In this document: piece after piece, positions 9,871 through 19,320 of the stretch
How the letters are laid out: the number at the start of each line of letters is the position of its first letter
Numbering within the stretch: the first letter of the stretch is position 1
NCBI RefSeq assembly: GCF_014200495.1
Contig: NZ_JACHBY010000005.1
Location: 248,001 to 312,000 of the forward strand
Source: Mucilaginibacter geliditolerans
GTDB taxonomy: Bacteria; Bacteroidota; Bacteroidia; Sphingobacteriales; Sphingobacteriaceae
Direction of reading: 5' to 3'
Length of the DNA stretch: 64,000 nt
Notes under the pieces: model-generated
Seen by the model: the letters and a program-made list of their open reading frames with translations, nothing else
Database searches by the model: none
What the model was told of the DNA's origin: nothing
Made by a program: the position numbers and the translations under genes

Positions 9871-9912
9871 AATGTACTTTAAAGCTATGCAGTAAATAGG
9901 AGGGGCTATAAT

Positions 9913-9953
9913 AAAAAATGATTTTGATGCACCGGGCATCAAAATCATTTTTT
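9913..9953 (-). terminator. strong terminator/attenuator between susD and the GH2 gene
   Basis: A perfect 18-bp stem (9913-9930 with 9936-9953, core TGATTTTGATGC) has a 5-nt ACCGG loop and A/T-rich ends giving a U-run on either strand. It starts 17 bp after the SusD stop and ends about 43 bp before the GH2 start, so it should reduce GH2 transcription relative to SusCD. Confidence 0.75.
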
Positions 9954-9969
9954 TATTTAATGGGCAGAA

Positions 9970-11616
9970 TTAATAGCCCGGGTTTTGTTTTATGTTTTTG
10001 TCGAGGTCAATTTCTGATTGTGGTATAGGCCACAGGTAATTCTTAGCAGCAAATGTCCTGGTTTCCAACTTTAACGGTGCACCGGTTATGGTGTACTTAC
10101 CTGTTGTGGCATCAACTGTACCTGTTTTGGCGCCATAAACGATTCCGGTCATTACCTGGCTTGCTGTTTGCCAGCGTTGCAAATCAAACCAGCGTAAGCC
10201 TTCAAAAGCAAATTCAACCCTGCGCTCGTTACGTACCAAGGTGCGTAATGATGCCTGGGTACTATACACGCTTTGATCAACAGACGGCATACCAGCCCTG
10301 TTACGAACAAGGTTAATATCTGCATAAACACTTCCGTCAATTTGGTTCGATTCTATTTTAGCTTCAGCGTCAGTTAATAATACTTCCGCATAGCGTATAA
10401 CGGTCATATTCAGGCCGCTTTGAAACAGGTTATCAAAGTCGCTTAAGTTTGATGTGAACTTTTTAACTATATAACCACTTGGCGATGTGTTGTTGCCGCT
10501 CGCATAGTAATCAGCCGATGAAGCATCCAGCGGATCAAAATAAGAAACCGTTTTTGCTAATTGGCCAACTACGCCGCTTGCCTGGTAAAAGGGTGCGCCG
10601 GGATATAAAATGGTTGCAGCCAGGCGCGGGTCGCGGTTTGCATATGGGTTTGTTGGGTCATAGCCTGATGCCGGGTCGGTTATCGGTTTGCCATTGTCCA
10701 TCTCATAGGAGTCAACAAGCGATTGCACCGGATCAATTGATGACCATCCGCCCATTGAGTTTGATGGCATAACGCCCAATACACCATTTGCGTTAGCAGA
10801 TGGATTCTCCACATATTGTACCGAGGCAATTATTTCAGGATTGTTAGCCTGCGCTACCATACGGAAAAGATCAGTATAACTTGGGTATAATGCATAACCT
10901 AATTTCATTACTGCCTGGCAGTCGGTGATACAATCTTTATAATCAGCACTATATAGCTCAACTCTCGCTTTTAATGCAAGCGCGGCTCCCCTGGTAATAT
11001 GGCCATCGCCTGAATTATTAGCTGCAGTAAGATCAGGAGCTGCTGCTGCAAGTTCACTTAATATAAATTTGGTTACATCAGCTTTTGGCGTTCTTGTTAG
11101 TGCAAGTGATTGTTCGGGGGTAAGTGAAGTTGTTACCAAAGGCACATCACCATACAGCTGGCTCATTAAAAAATATTGGTAGGCACGTATAAAACGCACC
11201 TGTGCAATCATATTTGCTTTGTCTGTTGCAGACATAGGGGTTTTATCAATGTTAGCCAAAAAGAAGTTACACCTGGTTATACCGGTGTAAATATAGGCAG
11301 ATGCATCACCGGTTGATGGATTGACAGTACCGTTACCATATGCCTGGAAACCTTCCCAGGGATATTGACTATAAGCATTGTCTGATGCGCAATCAAGATA
11401 AGCGATCCAAAGGCCATCGGCCCAACCGTTTCCATTACCATAAGTAACAGATGTACCATTATAAACGCCCGCTAAAGCCGCGGCGGCATCACTTTCAGAG
11501 GTCCACAAACTGGAGTTGGTATAGGCATCCTGTGGCTGCCTGTCAAGGAAATCCTTTTTGCAGGACGTAAATAACAGTGATATAGCTAATATATTTAAAA
11601 CAAGGTTCTTTTTCAT
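9970..11616 (-). CDS. SusD/RagB family outer-membrane nutrient-binding lipoprotein
   Basis: The 548-aa protein starts with a lipoprotein signal (LLFTSC then KKDFLDRQPQ, typical of SusD). It has the SusD helical repeat features (VRFIRAYQYFLMSQLYGDVPLVT) and a C-terminal end with RNERRVEFAFEGLRWFDLQRW and LWPIPQSEIDLD. It lies 20 bp downstream of SusC, as usual. It would cap the TonB-dependent transporter at the cell surface and bind the glycan, here probably a galactose-rich one given the GH2 and GH35 neighbours. Confidence 0.95.
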   Translation of the reverse strand: MKKNLVLNILAISLLFTSCKKDFLDRQPQDAYTNSSLWTSESDAAAALAGVYNGTSVTYGNGNGWADGLWIAYLDCASDNAYSQYPWEGFQAYGNGTVNPSTGDASAYIYTGITRCNFFLANIDKTPMSATDKANMIAQVRFIRAYQYFLMSQLYGDVPLVTTSLTPEQSLALTRTPKADVTKFILSELAAAAPDLTAANNSGDGHITRGAALALKARVELYSADYKDCITDCQAVMKLGYALYPSYTDLFRMVAQANNPEIIASVQYVENPSANANGVLGVMPSNSMGGWSSIDPVQSLVDSYEMDNGKPITDPASGYDPTNPYANRDPRLAATILYPGAPFYQASGVVGQLAKTVSYFDPLDASSADYYASGNNTSPSGYIVKKFTSNLSDFDNLFQSGLNMTVIRYAEVLLTDAEAKIESNQIDGSVYADINLVRNRAGMPSVDQSVYSTQASLRTLVRNERRVEFAFEGLRWFDLQRWQTASQVMTGIVYGAKTGTVDATTGKYTITGAPLKLETRTFAAKNYLWPIPQSEIDLDKNIKQNPGY

Positions 11617-11636
11617 GATTCTAATTTTTTTAAGTC

Positions 11637-14600
11637 TTAAAAGGTTACATTTAAGCCCAATGAATTAATTTTTACCTGAGGGAAATCATATCCGCTTTCT
11701 CCTGCCGGAGCTTCAGGATCTATCCATTTGTAAAAGCTGGTAAACGTTAAGATATTTTGTCCGCTGTAATAAACCCTAAGCTTTTTTACACCTATTTTGG
11801 TAGCCCAAGCAACAGGCAGCGAATAGCCCAACTGAACATTTTTTAAGCGCACGTAGCTTGCATTTCTAACCCAGAAAGAGGATGTAACATTGGATGGGTT
11901 ATCTTGTGTATAATTTAACCACAGGCGAGGGAAGGTAGCATTGGTATTAGTGGGTGACCAGCTATCCAGCATAGCTGAAGTAGGTTTACCTGTTGCAATA
12001 CCATTTTGGCCCAGCGCTATGCCTGTGATATAATTTTTAACCCCTGCTGCACCCTGGAAGAATGCGGTGAAATCAAATTGTTTCCAATTGGCATTTAAAT
12101 TTAAACCGAATGTTACCTTAGGGAAATTAGAACCTAATACTACCCGGTCATTTGCATCTATTTTACCGTCACCATTAACATCTTTATAGATCAAATCGCC
12201 GGGACCTGTGTTCGGGCTTATACCGCTTTGATCGGCATGTGCTTTAACCTGTGCTTCGTTTTGGAATATCCCTTGTGATACGTAGCCATAAAATGAACCC
12301 TGTGGCTGTCCAACTTCAGTGATGTAAGCGCCGCTGATTTGAGGCGCGTTGCTGGTTCCGAGCTGAGTTACCTTGTTAGCTATAAAAGATGCGTTACCTG
12401 TTACGTTCCAGCTAAAATCACCGGCTCTATCGTGGTAACTTAAAGCAAGTTCCCAGCCTTTGTTTTGATAGCTTGAACCATTTACATAAGGGGCGGTTAA
12501 GCCGTAAGGTGCAGGTAGTGATACCTGGTATAAAACATCGCTGGTCTTTTTGATGAAGTAATCAGCGGTAAGGGTAAATACCTTTAGGAAATCCGCATCC
12601 AAACCAAGATCTGTTTGAGTAGTTTTTTCCCATACTATACTTGGGTCAACACCTGCAGTTGGGGCTACACCACCTACAACAGTACCACCATAAGGATAGT
12701 TTTGACCAGCGCTTACTGTTGCAATAGTAGGATAATAACCTGCTATGTCCTGGTTACCCAGCTTGCCCCACGATGCGCGCAGTTTTAAATTAGAAATGCT
12801 ATTTTTTAAATTCTTAAAGAAATCTTCTTCAGATATACGCCATCCGGCTGAAGCACCCGGGAAAACGCCCCAACGATTTGCAGGAGCAAAACGGGAAGAA
12901 CCGTCATCACGAATATCACCCTCTAAAAGGTATTTTCCTTTATAATCATAATTAACTCTGCCAAAAAATGAACGCTGTGCTACATCATAAGTATCATTTG
13001 ATGTAGTTTGGCCTGTGGTAGGAGCCACGTTAAGGTCACTTAAAGAGTTATTCAGGAAACCTTGCCTGTAACCTGTTAAAGTATAATAGCTGTTATACTC
13101 CTGTGAAGCACCGGCTAATATTTTAATATCATGATTTCCTAATTTCTTATCATATTCTAATAATGCCTGTGGCGCAATGTAGGTATGGCTGCTATAGCTA
13201 TCTGTAGCATTGCTAATGTTTGGCGTACCACTTAAAGAGCCGTCGGCATTGTAGTATTGAATTGCTGAAACGAAATTATCGCTCTGGTTGGTGTTAAACT
13301 TATAGTTTAATGAAGGCTTAAAATGCAGGCCTTTAATGATTTCCCAATCGCCGCCAACGCTACCCTGGAAATTGTAAGCGTTCTGCTTATCGAATGATGG
13401 CGAGTTGAGCCATGCCAGCGGACTACCATCTGCTATATGCCCGTATTCGCCATTGGCGTAATAGGCCGGGATGATAGGCGAGATCCTGTTAAACTGGCGA
13501 ATAACCTGGTCAAAGCCCTGATCGGCAGATAATGAGCTTTGCGGTTGAGTAAGCGGTTGGTAAGCATAAGATAAGTAACCGAACACTGATAAGTTGTCTT
13601 TTATCTGGGTATTCAGGTTTAAACGCGCGGTATAACGCTGTGTGTTGGTTTTTGGGGTAATACCATCCTCATCAAAGTAGCCGATTGATAGCGCATAAGT
13701 GGTTTTATCACTGCCGCCATTAACGCCTAAGTAATGATTTTGCTGGAAACCGCTTCCACTATAAAATAGCTTTAACCAATCTGTATTCGGATAGTTATAT
13801 GGGTCCGAACCATCTTTAAAAGTTTGTATCTGGGCAGCTGTATAAACAGGTGTTTGGCCCTCATTAACCCTTGCCTCATCATACAATGTAGCAGCCTGCC
13901 ATGATGGAAGATAATCAGGTAATGCTACCGCCTTATTTTTACCAAAATAATCGCTGTAAGTAATTTGTGCGGTTCCCTTTTTACCTTTTTTGGTAGTTAT
14001 TACTATAACACCGCCTGCAGCCCTGTTACCATAAATTGATGCTGATGCTGCATCTTTTAGTATGGAAATGTTATCAATATCATCAGCGTTAATGGCATTC
14101 ATGTCACCTGTAGTTGAGATAACGCCATCAATAACAACCAATGCAGAGGTGCTGTTTAGCGACTGGCCCCTTATATTAATGCTACCTGCATCAAAACCAG
14201 GTTGCCCGTTGTTGGATGAAATGGTAACACCGGGTACCGTTCCCTCCAAGGCATTGGTAACGCCGGTAACCGGCCGGTTTTCTAATTGGGCGGCACTAAC
14301 AACTGATACAGCTCCGGTAAGGTTTACCTTTTTCTGTGTGCCGTAACCTACTACCACCACTTCATTTAAGCCTTTAGCGCTCGATGGTAGTGTTACATTG
14401 ATCACTGTTTTCCCGTCTACATTAATTTCCTGGGTGGTGTAGCCAATAAACGAAAATGTTAAAACACCGTCTTTAGGTACTGTAATGGAGTATTTCCCAT
14501 TAGCATCGGTCATTGATCCAACGCTGGTGCCTTTTACGGATACTGATGCGCCGGGCAGGCTTTCGTCATTGTCAGCTCCTTTAACAACACCGGTAACTTT

Positions 14601-14678
14601 TACTTGTGCAAAGCCAAATACTGCAAACAGCAGCAAGAGGCATGTCAAATAAAATTCTTTTTGATAGAATTTGCTCAT
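11637..14678 (-). CDS. SusC/RagA family TonB-linked outer-membrane transporter
   Basis: The 1013-aa protein has a signal peptide (ends FGFAQ), a carboxypeptidase-regulatory-like domain (about 27-105, VTGVVKGADNDESLPGASVS), a TonB plug with the Bacteroidota signature VVVGYGTQKK, and a long beta-barrel ending VKINSLGLNVTF. No extra N-terminal STN signalling domain is visible, so control through an ECF sigma/anti-sigma pair is not expected; the PurR/LacI-like operators upstream are better candidates. It forms a transporter with the SusD 20 bp downstream. Confidence 0.95.
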   Translation of the reverse strand: MSKFYQKEFYLTCLLLLFAVFGFAQVKVTGVVKGADNDESLPGASVSVKGTSVGSMTDANGKYSITVPKDGVLTFSFIGYTTQEINVDGKTVINVTLPSSAKGLNEVVVVGYGTQKKVNLTGAVSVVSAAQLENRPVTGVTNALEGTVPGVTISSNNGQPGFDAGSINIRGQSLNSTSALVVIDGVISTTGDMNAINADDIDNISILKDAASASIYGNRAAGGVIVITTKKGKKGTAQITYSDYFGKNKAVALPDYLPSWQAATLYDEARVNEGQTPVYTAAQIQTFKDGSDPYNYPNTDWLKLFYSGSGFQQNHYLGVNGGSDKTTYALSIGYFDEDGITPKTNTQRYTARLNLNTQIKDNLSVFGYLSYAYQPLTQPQSSLSADQGFDQVIRQFNRISPIIPAYYANGEYGHIADGSPLAWLNSPSFDKQNAYNFQGSVGGDWEIIKGLHFKPSLNYKFNTNQSDNFVSAIQYYNADGSLSGTPNISNATDSYSSHTYIAPQALLEYDKKLGNHDIKILAGASQEYNSYYTLTGYRQGFLNNSLSDLNVAPTTGQTTSNDTYDVAQRSFFGRVNYDYKGKYLLEGDIRDDGSSRFAPANRWGVFPGASAGWRISEEDFFKNLKNSISNLKLRASWGKLGNQDIAGYYPTIATVSAGQNYPYGGTVVGGVAPTAGVDPSIVWEKTTQTDLGLDADFLKVFTLTADYFIKKTSDVLYQVSLPAPYGLTAPYVNGSSYQNKGWELALSYHDRAGDFSWNVTGNASFIANKVTQLGTSNAPQISGAYITEVGQPQGSFYGYVSQGIFQNEAQVKAHADQSGISPNTGPGDLIYKDVNGDGKIDANDRVVLGSNFPKVTFGLNLNANWKQFDFTAFFQGAAGVKNYITGIALGQNGIATGKPTSAMLDSWSPTNTNATFPRLWLNYTQDNPSNVTSSFWVRNASYVRLKNVQLGYSLPVAWATKIGVKKLRVYYSGQNILTFTSFYKWIDPEAPAGESGYDFPQVKINSLGLNVTF

Positions 14679-14867
14679 GTGAATTGATCTTTTGATTAAT
14701 AATTAGATTAGTTAAATTGAGTTTAGTTGTCATCTGAACATTTATCGGATTTGGCAGTATGATCTACTTTAGATTTTTACTGCAAAATGATTAATGTAGC
14801 AAATAATAGTTTCTAAAGTTGGGATATAAGTATTGTAGAAACAAGAAATCAAGGGCCGAACCTTAAC

Positions 14868-14879
14868 GCAAACGTTTGT
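14868..14879. promoter_or_regulatory. PurR/LacI-type operator O1
   Basis: GCAAACGTTTGT contains the perfect 10-bp palindrome CAAACGTTTG at 14869-14878. The wider context ACGCAAACGTTTG matches the PurR-like LacI-family consensus. It lies about 190 bp upstream of the SusC start. Confidence 0.6.
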
Positions 14880-15075
14880 TTATATATGTGGTAAAACGAT
14901 CATGCTTTTTTTGAAATTTGCTAAAAATCAGTCGTTTGCAATAGCGTTTGTCGTTTATATGACTCTCTACTTATTATTAACTAAGGTTTTGACGGGATTA
15001 CAGGATAAATGCAGATAGCCAAAAATAATTTTTGAGGGCGTAACCAGGATATTATTCCTTGGCGAAGAATTTTTA

Positions 15076-15089
15076 AGCAAACGTTTGCT
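15076..15089. promoter_or_regulatory. PurR/LacI-type operator O2, upstream of the GH35 promoter
   Basis: AGCAAACGTTTGCT is a perfect 14-bp palindrome ending 24 bp before the TAGGTTTG -7 element of GH35. Its centre is 209 bp from that of O1, suggesting one LacI-family repressor for both divergent units. No LacI gene is in the window. Confidence 0.68.
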
Positions 15090-15152
15090 CACATTTTTGG
15101 GCTTTTAATTATTTAGGTTTGATTTGACTATATCATACTACAAGTAATAAAA

Positions 15153-17024
15153 ATGAAAAACAGATCAATAGGAATTCTTATTCTCTTTCTTTTAGTTAAT
15201 TATACTGCGTTTTCACAAGCAAAACACACTTTTGAAGTAAAAGGCGGCAATTTTGTTTATGACGGTAAACCAATTCAGATCCACTCCGGGGAAATGCATT
15301 TTGCCCGTGTGCCAAAGCCATACTGGCGCCATAGGTTAAAAATGATGAAGGCAATGGGGCTTAATACTGTAGCCACCTATGTGTTTTGGAATAATCAGGA
15401 AACCGCGCCGGGCGTATGGGATTTTAAAACAGATAGTCGCGATGTTGCGGAATTTGTTAGAACAGCGCAACAGGAGGGCCTAATGGTAATTCTGCGGCCG
15501 GGGCCTTATGCCTGCGCCGAGTGGGAATTTGGAGGCTACCCATGGTGGTTGCAAAAAAATAAGGACTTGGTGATCAGAAATAACAACAAAGCATTCCTTG
15601 ATTCATGCAGGGTTTATATTAACCATTTAGCGGAGCAGGTGAAAAACCTGCAAATTACCCATGGCGGCCCAATCATTATGGTACAGGCTGAAAACGAGTT
15701 TGGCTCATACGTAGCGCAAAGAAAAGACATTCCCCTTGAACAGCATAAGGCATACAGCATGGCCATTAAACAGGAGCTGGTTGATGCAGGCTTTGATGTG
15801 CCATTGTTTACCTCAGATGGTAGCTGGCTTTTGGAAGGTGGCAGCATAAAGGGCACTTTACCAACTGTAAATGGCGAGGATAACATAAACAAAATACACG
15901 AAACCGTTAATAAATATCATGATAACATGGGCCCTTATATGGTTGCCGAGTTTTACCCTGGCTGGCTTGATCATTGGGGCGAGGATTTTGTAAAGGTTAG
16001 TACCAAAGAAGTGGTTGACCAAACAGATAAGTACCTTAAAGCAGGCATATCATTTAATTATTATATGATACACGGTGGTACAAATTTTGGATTTACCTCC
16101 GGTGCCAATTACGATGAAAATCATGATATACAGCCCGATATTACCAGTTATGATTATGATGCCCCTATATCAGAAGCTGGTTGGGAAACGCCTAAGTATG
16201 ACTCGCTGAGAAAAGAGATACAGGCTTACACCCATGAGAAATTACCGCCGGTACCGGCTCCAATAAAAACTATCGGGATACCTGCTGCATCGTTTGATGC
16301 CTCTGCTGATCTTTTTAGCCTGATAAGCAAAATGACACCTGTAGAGAATGATAACCCAATGACCTTTGAAGACTTGAACCAGGGCCATGGTTACGTATTA
16401 TACCGCCGCAAGTTTAATCAGCCCATTAGCGGCAAACTGGTATTAAACGGTTTAAGGGATTATGCGCTTATATATGTAAGCGGTAAAAAAGTTGGCGAGC
16501 TTAACCGCAATACCAAAACCTATACCATGGATATTAATATACCTTTTAACAGCACACTGGATATATTGGTTGAAAACATGGGCCGGATAAATTACGGTTC
16601 ACAGATCACTCAGAATTTTAAGGGGATTATTAGCCCGGTTATAATAGCCGACCAGGAGATTACCGGTAACTGGAAAATGTACAAGCTGCCAATGTCATCG
16701 GTTCCTGAGATAGAGAAAGGTAAAACTGGAGCTGTTGAAAATCACCCCGCTATTTATCACGCAAAATTTAATTTAACTGAAGCGGGAGATACTTTTGTAG
16801 ATATGAGCAAATGGGGTAAAGGTATTGTATTTGTGAACGGGCATAACCTGGGCAGATACTGGAAAGTTGGCCCGCAGCAAACGCTGTACCTGCCGGGTTG
16901 CTGGTTGAAAAAAGGAGAGAATGATATAACTGTATTTGAGCAGTTGAATGATGTTGTTCACGCTGATATTAACGCTGTAAAAGTACCGGTGCTTAATCAG
17001 CTTAATACAAACCAGGGTAAATAA
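15153..17024 (+). CDS. GH35 family beta-galactosidase, secreted
   Basis: The 623-aa protein has a signal peptide (LLVNYTAFSQ) and a GH35 TIM barrel starting IHSGEMHFARVPKPYW, the family-diagnostic opening. The acid/base is E182 in VQAENEFGSY and the nucleophile E266 in VAEFYPGWLDHWGE. Residues about 380-610 form the C-terminal jelly-roll domains (KGIVFVNGHNLGRYW). It is divergent from SusC-SusD-GH2 with a shared operator region, so both sides likely respond to the same galactoside. It would remove terminal beta-galactose in the periplasm. A terminator follows. Confidence 0.93.
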   Translation: MKNRSIGILILFLLVNYTAFSQAKHTFEVKGGNFVYDGKPIQIHSGEMHFARVPKPYWRHRLKMMKAMGLNTVATYVFWNNQETAPGVWDFKTDSRDVAEFVRTAQQEGLMVILRPGPYACAEWEFGGYPWWLQKNKDLVIRNNNKAFLDSCRVYINHLAEQVKNLQITHGGPIIMVQAENEFGSYVAQRKDIPLEQHKAYSMAIKQELVDAGFDVPLFTSDGSWLLEGGSIKGTLPTVNGEDNINKIHETVNKYHDNMGPYMVAEFYPGWLDHWGEDFVKVSTKEVVDQTDKYLKAGISFNYYMIHGGTNFGFTSGANYDENHDIQPDITSYDYDAPISEAGWETPKYDSLRKEIQAYTHEKLPPVPAPIKTIGIPAASFDASADLFSLISKMTPVENDNPMTFEDLNQGHGYVLYRRKFNQPISGKLVLNGLRDYALIYVSGKKVGELNRNTKTYTMDINIPFNSTLDILVENMGRINYGSQITQNFKGIISPVIIADQEITGNWKMYKLPMSSVPEIEKGKTGAVENHPAIYHAKFNLTEAGDTFVDMSKWGKGIVFVNGHNLGRYWKVGPQQTLYLPGCWLKKGENDITVFEQLNDVVHADINAVKVPVLNQLNTNQGK

Positions 17025-17072
17025 TTAAACGGGCTAACGATTGTTAAGTTACTGACCCATATTTGAAAAATG

Positions 17073-17104
17073 AAAACCCGCTTTTGATTCCAAAAGCGGG
17101 TTTT
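17073..17104 (+). terminator. Rho-independent terminator after GH35
   Basis: A perfect 14-bp stem (AAAACCCGCTTTTG and its complement) has a 4-nt ATTC loop and runs into TTTTTT. It is 48 bp after the GH35 stop. Confidence 0.9.
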
Positions 17105-17291
17105 TTGTGAAATATATATTGGTGCCCATACTTATATAGTATTAGCCATCATTGGCAGTTTGATGTAAAACGTCTCATAATCTTTTAAAGAGCCTTTAAC
17201 AGATTATTCAGGAGCAGGCAGGGGTTTGAAAAAATCAATCCATAGGCAGCGAAAAAAATAATAAGCGGATAAACAGGATCTATTAAATTTC

Positions 17292-17317
17292 AAAGTGATT
17301 TTATTAAAAATCACTTT
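17292..17317 (-). terminator. terminator hairpin after the 80-aa gene
   Basis: An 11-bp perfect stem (AAAGTGATTTT/AAAATCACTTT) with a 4-nt loop lies directly past the stop of the minus-strand small gene. Confidence 0.6.
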
Positions 17318-17320
17318 TAT

Positions 17321-17563
17321 TTAACGGATAGAGACTACTCTTTTTCTTGCTGAAATTATTTTGTCAATAAAACTTCCCAAAGCACGTAAAAGATGTTCCT
17401 CCAAATAGTCCTCGTTTCTTTGCATCCAGTCAGTACCCAGTTTGAATAGCATAATTGCTTTTCCATCCTCGAACTTAACATTCCATACATGCCATGCCTT
17501 AAAATAGGCGCTGCTGATCTCCACCAATTGCGCCCTGCCTGCTAATTTGATTTTGTATTTCAT
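17321..17563 (-). CDS. small conserved-looking protein of unknown function
   Basis: I placed the start at 17563 (MKYKIKLAGRAQLVEI, 80 aa); an in-frame ATG 18 codons upstream adds a segment rich in hydrophobic residues but less natural. The product has no signal peptide or membrane segment, with a mixed beta N-terminus (WHVWNVKFEDGKAIMLFKLG) and a charged C-terminal helix with an RKR patch. A hairpin directly after the stop supports it being a real transcription unit. Neighbours give no functional clue. Confidence 0.55.
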   Translation of the reverse strand: MKYKIKLAGRAQLVEISSAYFKAWHVWNVKFEDGKAIMLFKLGTDWMQRNEDYLEEHLLRALGSFIDKIISARKRVVSIR

Positions 17564-17736
17564 AATAAATGGACGGTTAAATATTTCCAATATTGTCCCC
17601 TTAACATAAATTAACATTCTCTAAAGCCACCCGTTTTACAGCAGATGAGATCGTTAATTCGATTATCGCAAGAAGCGAAGAGGTGTTATTTGTTGATAAT
17701 CAATTTGATAGTTGATTAGGTATTTTCCATTCAGAA

Positions 17737-19278
17737 TTAAAAAAACCAGCGAGCTGCAGCCTTTTGGAGTTCGCTGCAATCCGGGTCGCTGTCACAAGCC
17801 CAGGCGATAAACCCATCAGGGCGTATCAGTACAGCGCTCAGGCCTAATTGCTCTTTCGCCCGGGCCGAAACATATTTCATTTGGTCGCCATATTTATCAG
17901 CCAAAGTTTTAAGTGAAGCATTCCTGTCAAAATCAAGCAGTATCCCATGGCCATCATGCATTAACTCGCCAATTGCCGTGCCGTTCTCCAACTCAAAGTG
18001 AGGAACACTATAGCCTGTCAGAGGATGGTCGCCGCCGAGGTTGTAGTGTGTGAAAATGCCCCACACTCTTCCTGCAAAGTAGGTGGCACCATCGCGCGTA
18101 CTTATAAGGTCGCGGATGATCGCGTTCAGCGCGCGGGCTTCCGGGGTTAGCCCCATGATGGCAACCTGAGCACGTGACCAATCCAGCACCTGTACACCAA
18201 TTGGATGCCGTTCTGTATAATAACTGTCCAGCAAGCCTTCCGGGGCTTTCTCATGGATAGTTGCAGCGAGTTTCCAGCCCAGGTTCATGGCATCGCCTAG
18301 CCCAAGGTTAAGGCCCTGGCCGCCCAACGGCGCGTGAATGTGCGCGGCATCGCCGGCTAAAAGTACCCGTCCGTTGCGATAAGTTGTGGCCTGTCGTGCC
18401 CGGTCGGTCCAGGTGGTTGCAATATGCAGGGTGCTGATAGTAACATCGGTATTCGATACGCGGCGCAGCACCTCCTGCACATGTTCAAGCGTGATTGGCT
18501 TTTCTGAACTATGAAACGCTCCGCCATCAAAATCCTGTATCACCACGTAACCCGGCTGCGACTGCAGGTACATGCCTGTTGGTGTCACGATGCGGCCCGG
18601 GCTAAGCTTCTCCGGGTCGACAATGTCAATCTTAGTAGAGTAGCCGGTAAATTTCGGCTCCGTACCGGCGAATTCAAAACCGCCTGCCTTGCGAACAATA
18701 CTACGGGCTCCATCGCAACCCACCAGCCATTTACCTTGAAAAGATTGGTCGCCCGACTGAACAGTTACTCCATCCGTGGTTTGATGAAAGCCGGTAATAG
18801 CAAGCCCGCGCCTGATCTCTACACCCAGTGCTTCGGCGCGGCGGGCCAGTACCGTTTCAAGCTCCTGCATTTCAGAAATTAAACTGGTGGCGGTAGAGCC
18901 TGGCAATCTATATTTCCACTGTGAGGTATCGACATCACCCTCAAGAAATGGAATACCCGCGAAGTGCCCCACCTGGCGCTGTGCTCCCTGTTTGGCATTT
19001 TGATGAGGATTTTTAAGGCGTTTGTGTATCTCCAATTCGTTTAGCAGATCACGACGGTAGAGCGCTTCAATAGTAGGTGCTGAAAGTCCCCGTATGCCGA
19101 AAGGAAGCTGCTTTAATGGTGAGTGTGGATCTTCCGCCTTTTCCAGTACCAGAATTGAACATTTGGACAGGGCCAGTTCACAGGCGAGGAACAGGCCTAC
19201 GGGCCCTGCACCTGAAATGATCACATCGTGAATAGAAGGATTTTGTATGGATTTATTGCTTTTAAGTGTGTCGTTCAT
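17737..19278 (-). CDS. FAD-dependent aromatic monooxygenase (PheA/TfdB-type)
   Basis: The 513-aa protein shows the three flavoprotein hydroxylase motifs: GxGxxG at 23-28 (ISGAGPVGLFLACE), the DG motif (VGCDGARSIVRKAGG), and the GD motif binding ribityl (VLLAGDAAHIHAPLGGQGLN). The C-terminal thioredoxin-like tail (AVLIRPDGFIAW) fits the phenol/resorcinol/PCP hydroxylase group. There is no signal peptide, so it is cytoplasmic and NAD(P)H-dependent. A divergent-type regulator is not present, but an AraC gene lies 42 bp upstream on the same strand, suggesting co-expression. The substrate is unknown; polyketide or phenolic hydroxylation are both possible. Confidence 0.88.
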   Translation of the reverse strand: MNDTLKSNKSIQNPSIHDVIISGAGPVGLFLACELALSKCSILVLEKAEDPHSPLKQLPFGIRGLSAPTIEALYRRDLLNELEIHKRLKNPHQNAKQGAQRQVGHFAGIPFLEGDVDTSQWKYRLPGSTATSLISEMQELETVLARRAEALGVEIRRGLAITGFHQTTDGVTVQSGDQSFQGKWLVGCDGARSIVRKAGGFEFAGTEPKFTGYSTKIDIVDPEKLSPGRIVTPTGMYLQSQPGYVVIQDFDGGAFHSSEKPITLEHVQEVLRRVSNTDVTISTLHIATTWTDRARQATTYRNGRVLLAGDAAHIHAPLGGQGLNLGLGDAMNLGWKLAATIHEKAPEGLLDSYYTERHPIGVQVLDWSRAQVAIMGLTPEARALNAIIRDLISTRDGATYFAGRVWGIFTHYNLGGDHPLTGYSVPHFELENGTAIGELMHDGHGILLDFDRNASLKTLADKYGDQMKYVSARAKEQLGLSAVLIRPDGFIAWACDSDPDCSELQKAAARWFF

Positions 19279-19320
19279 AATTAGTATGATTGTGACACAA
19301 AGGTCCGGAACGTTTCTGGA

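Larger units (their letters stand above)
14679..15152. promoter_or_regulatory. divergent control region of SusC-SusD and GH35
   Basis: This 474-bp region separates the minus-strand SusC start from the plus-strand GH35 start and contains no gene. It holds two CAAACGTTTG palindromes listed separately, two direct CGTTTG half-sites 12 bp apart (14933-14938 and 14945-14950), and a good TAGGTTTG -7 element for GH35 at 15114-15121. On the minus strand a TTATTTGC-type sequence about 120 bp upstream of SusC may be its -7. Confidence 0.7.
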
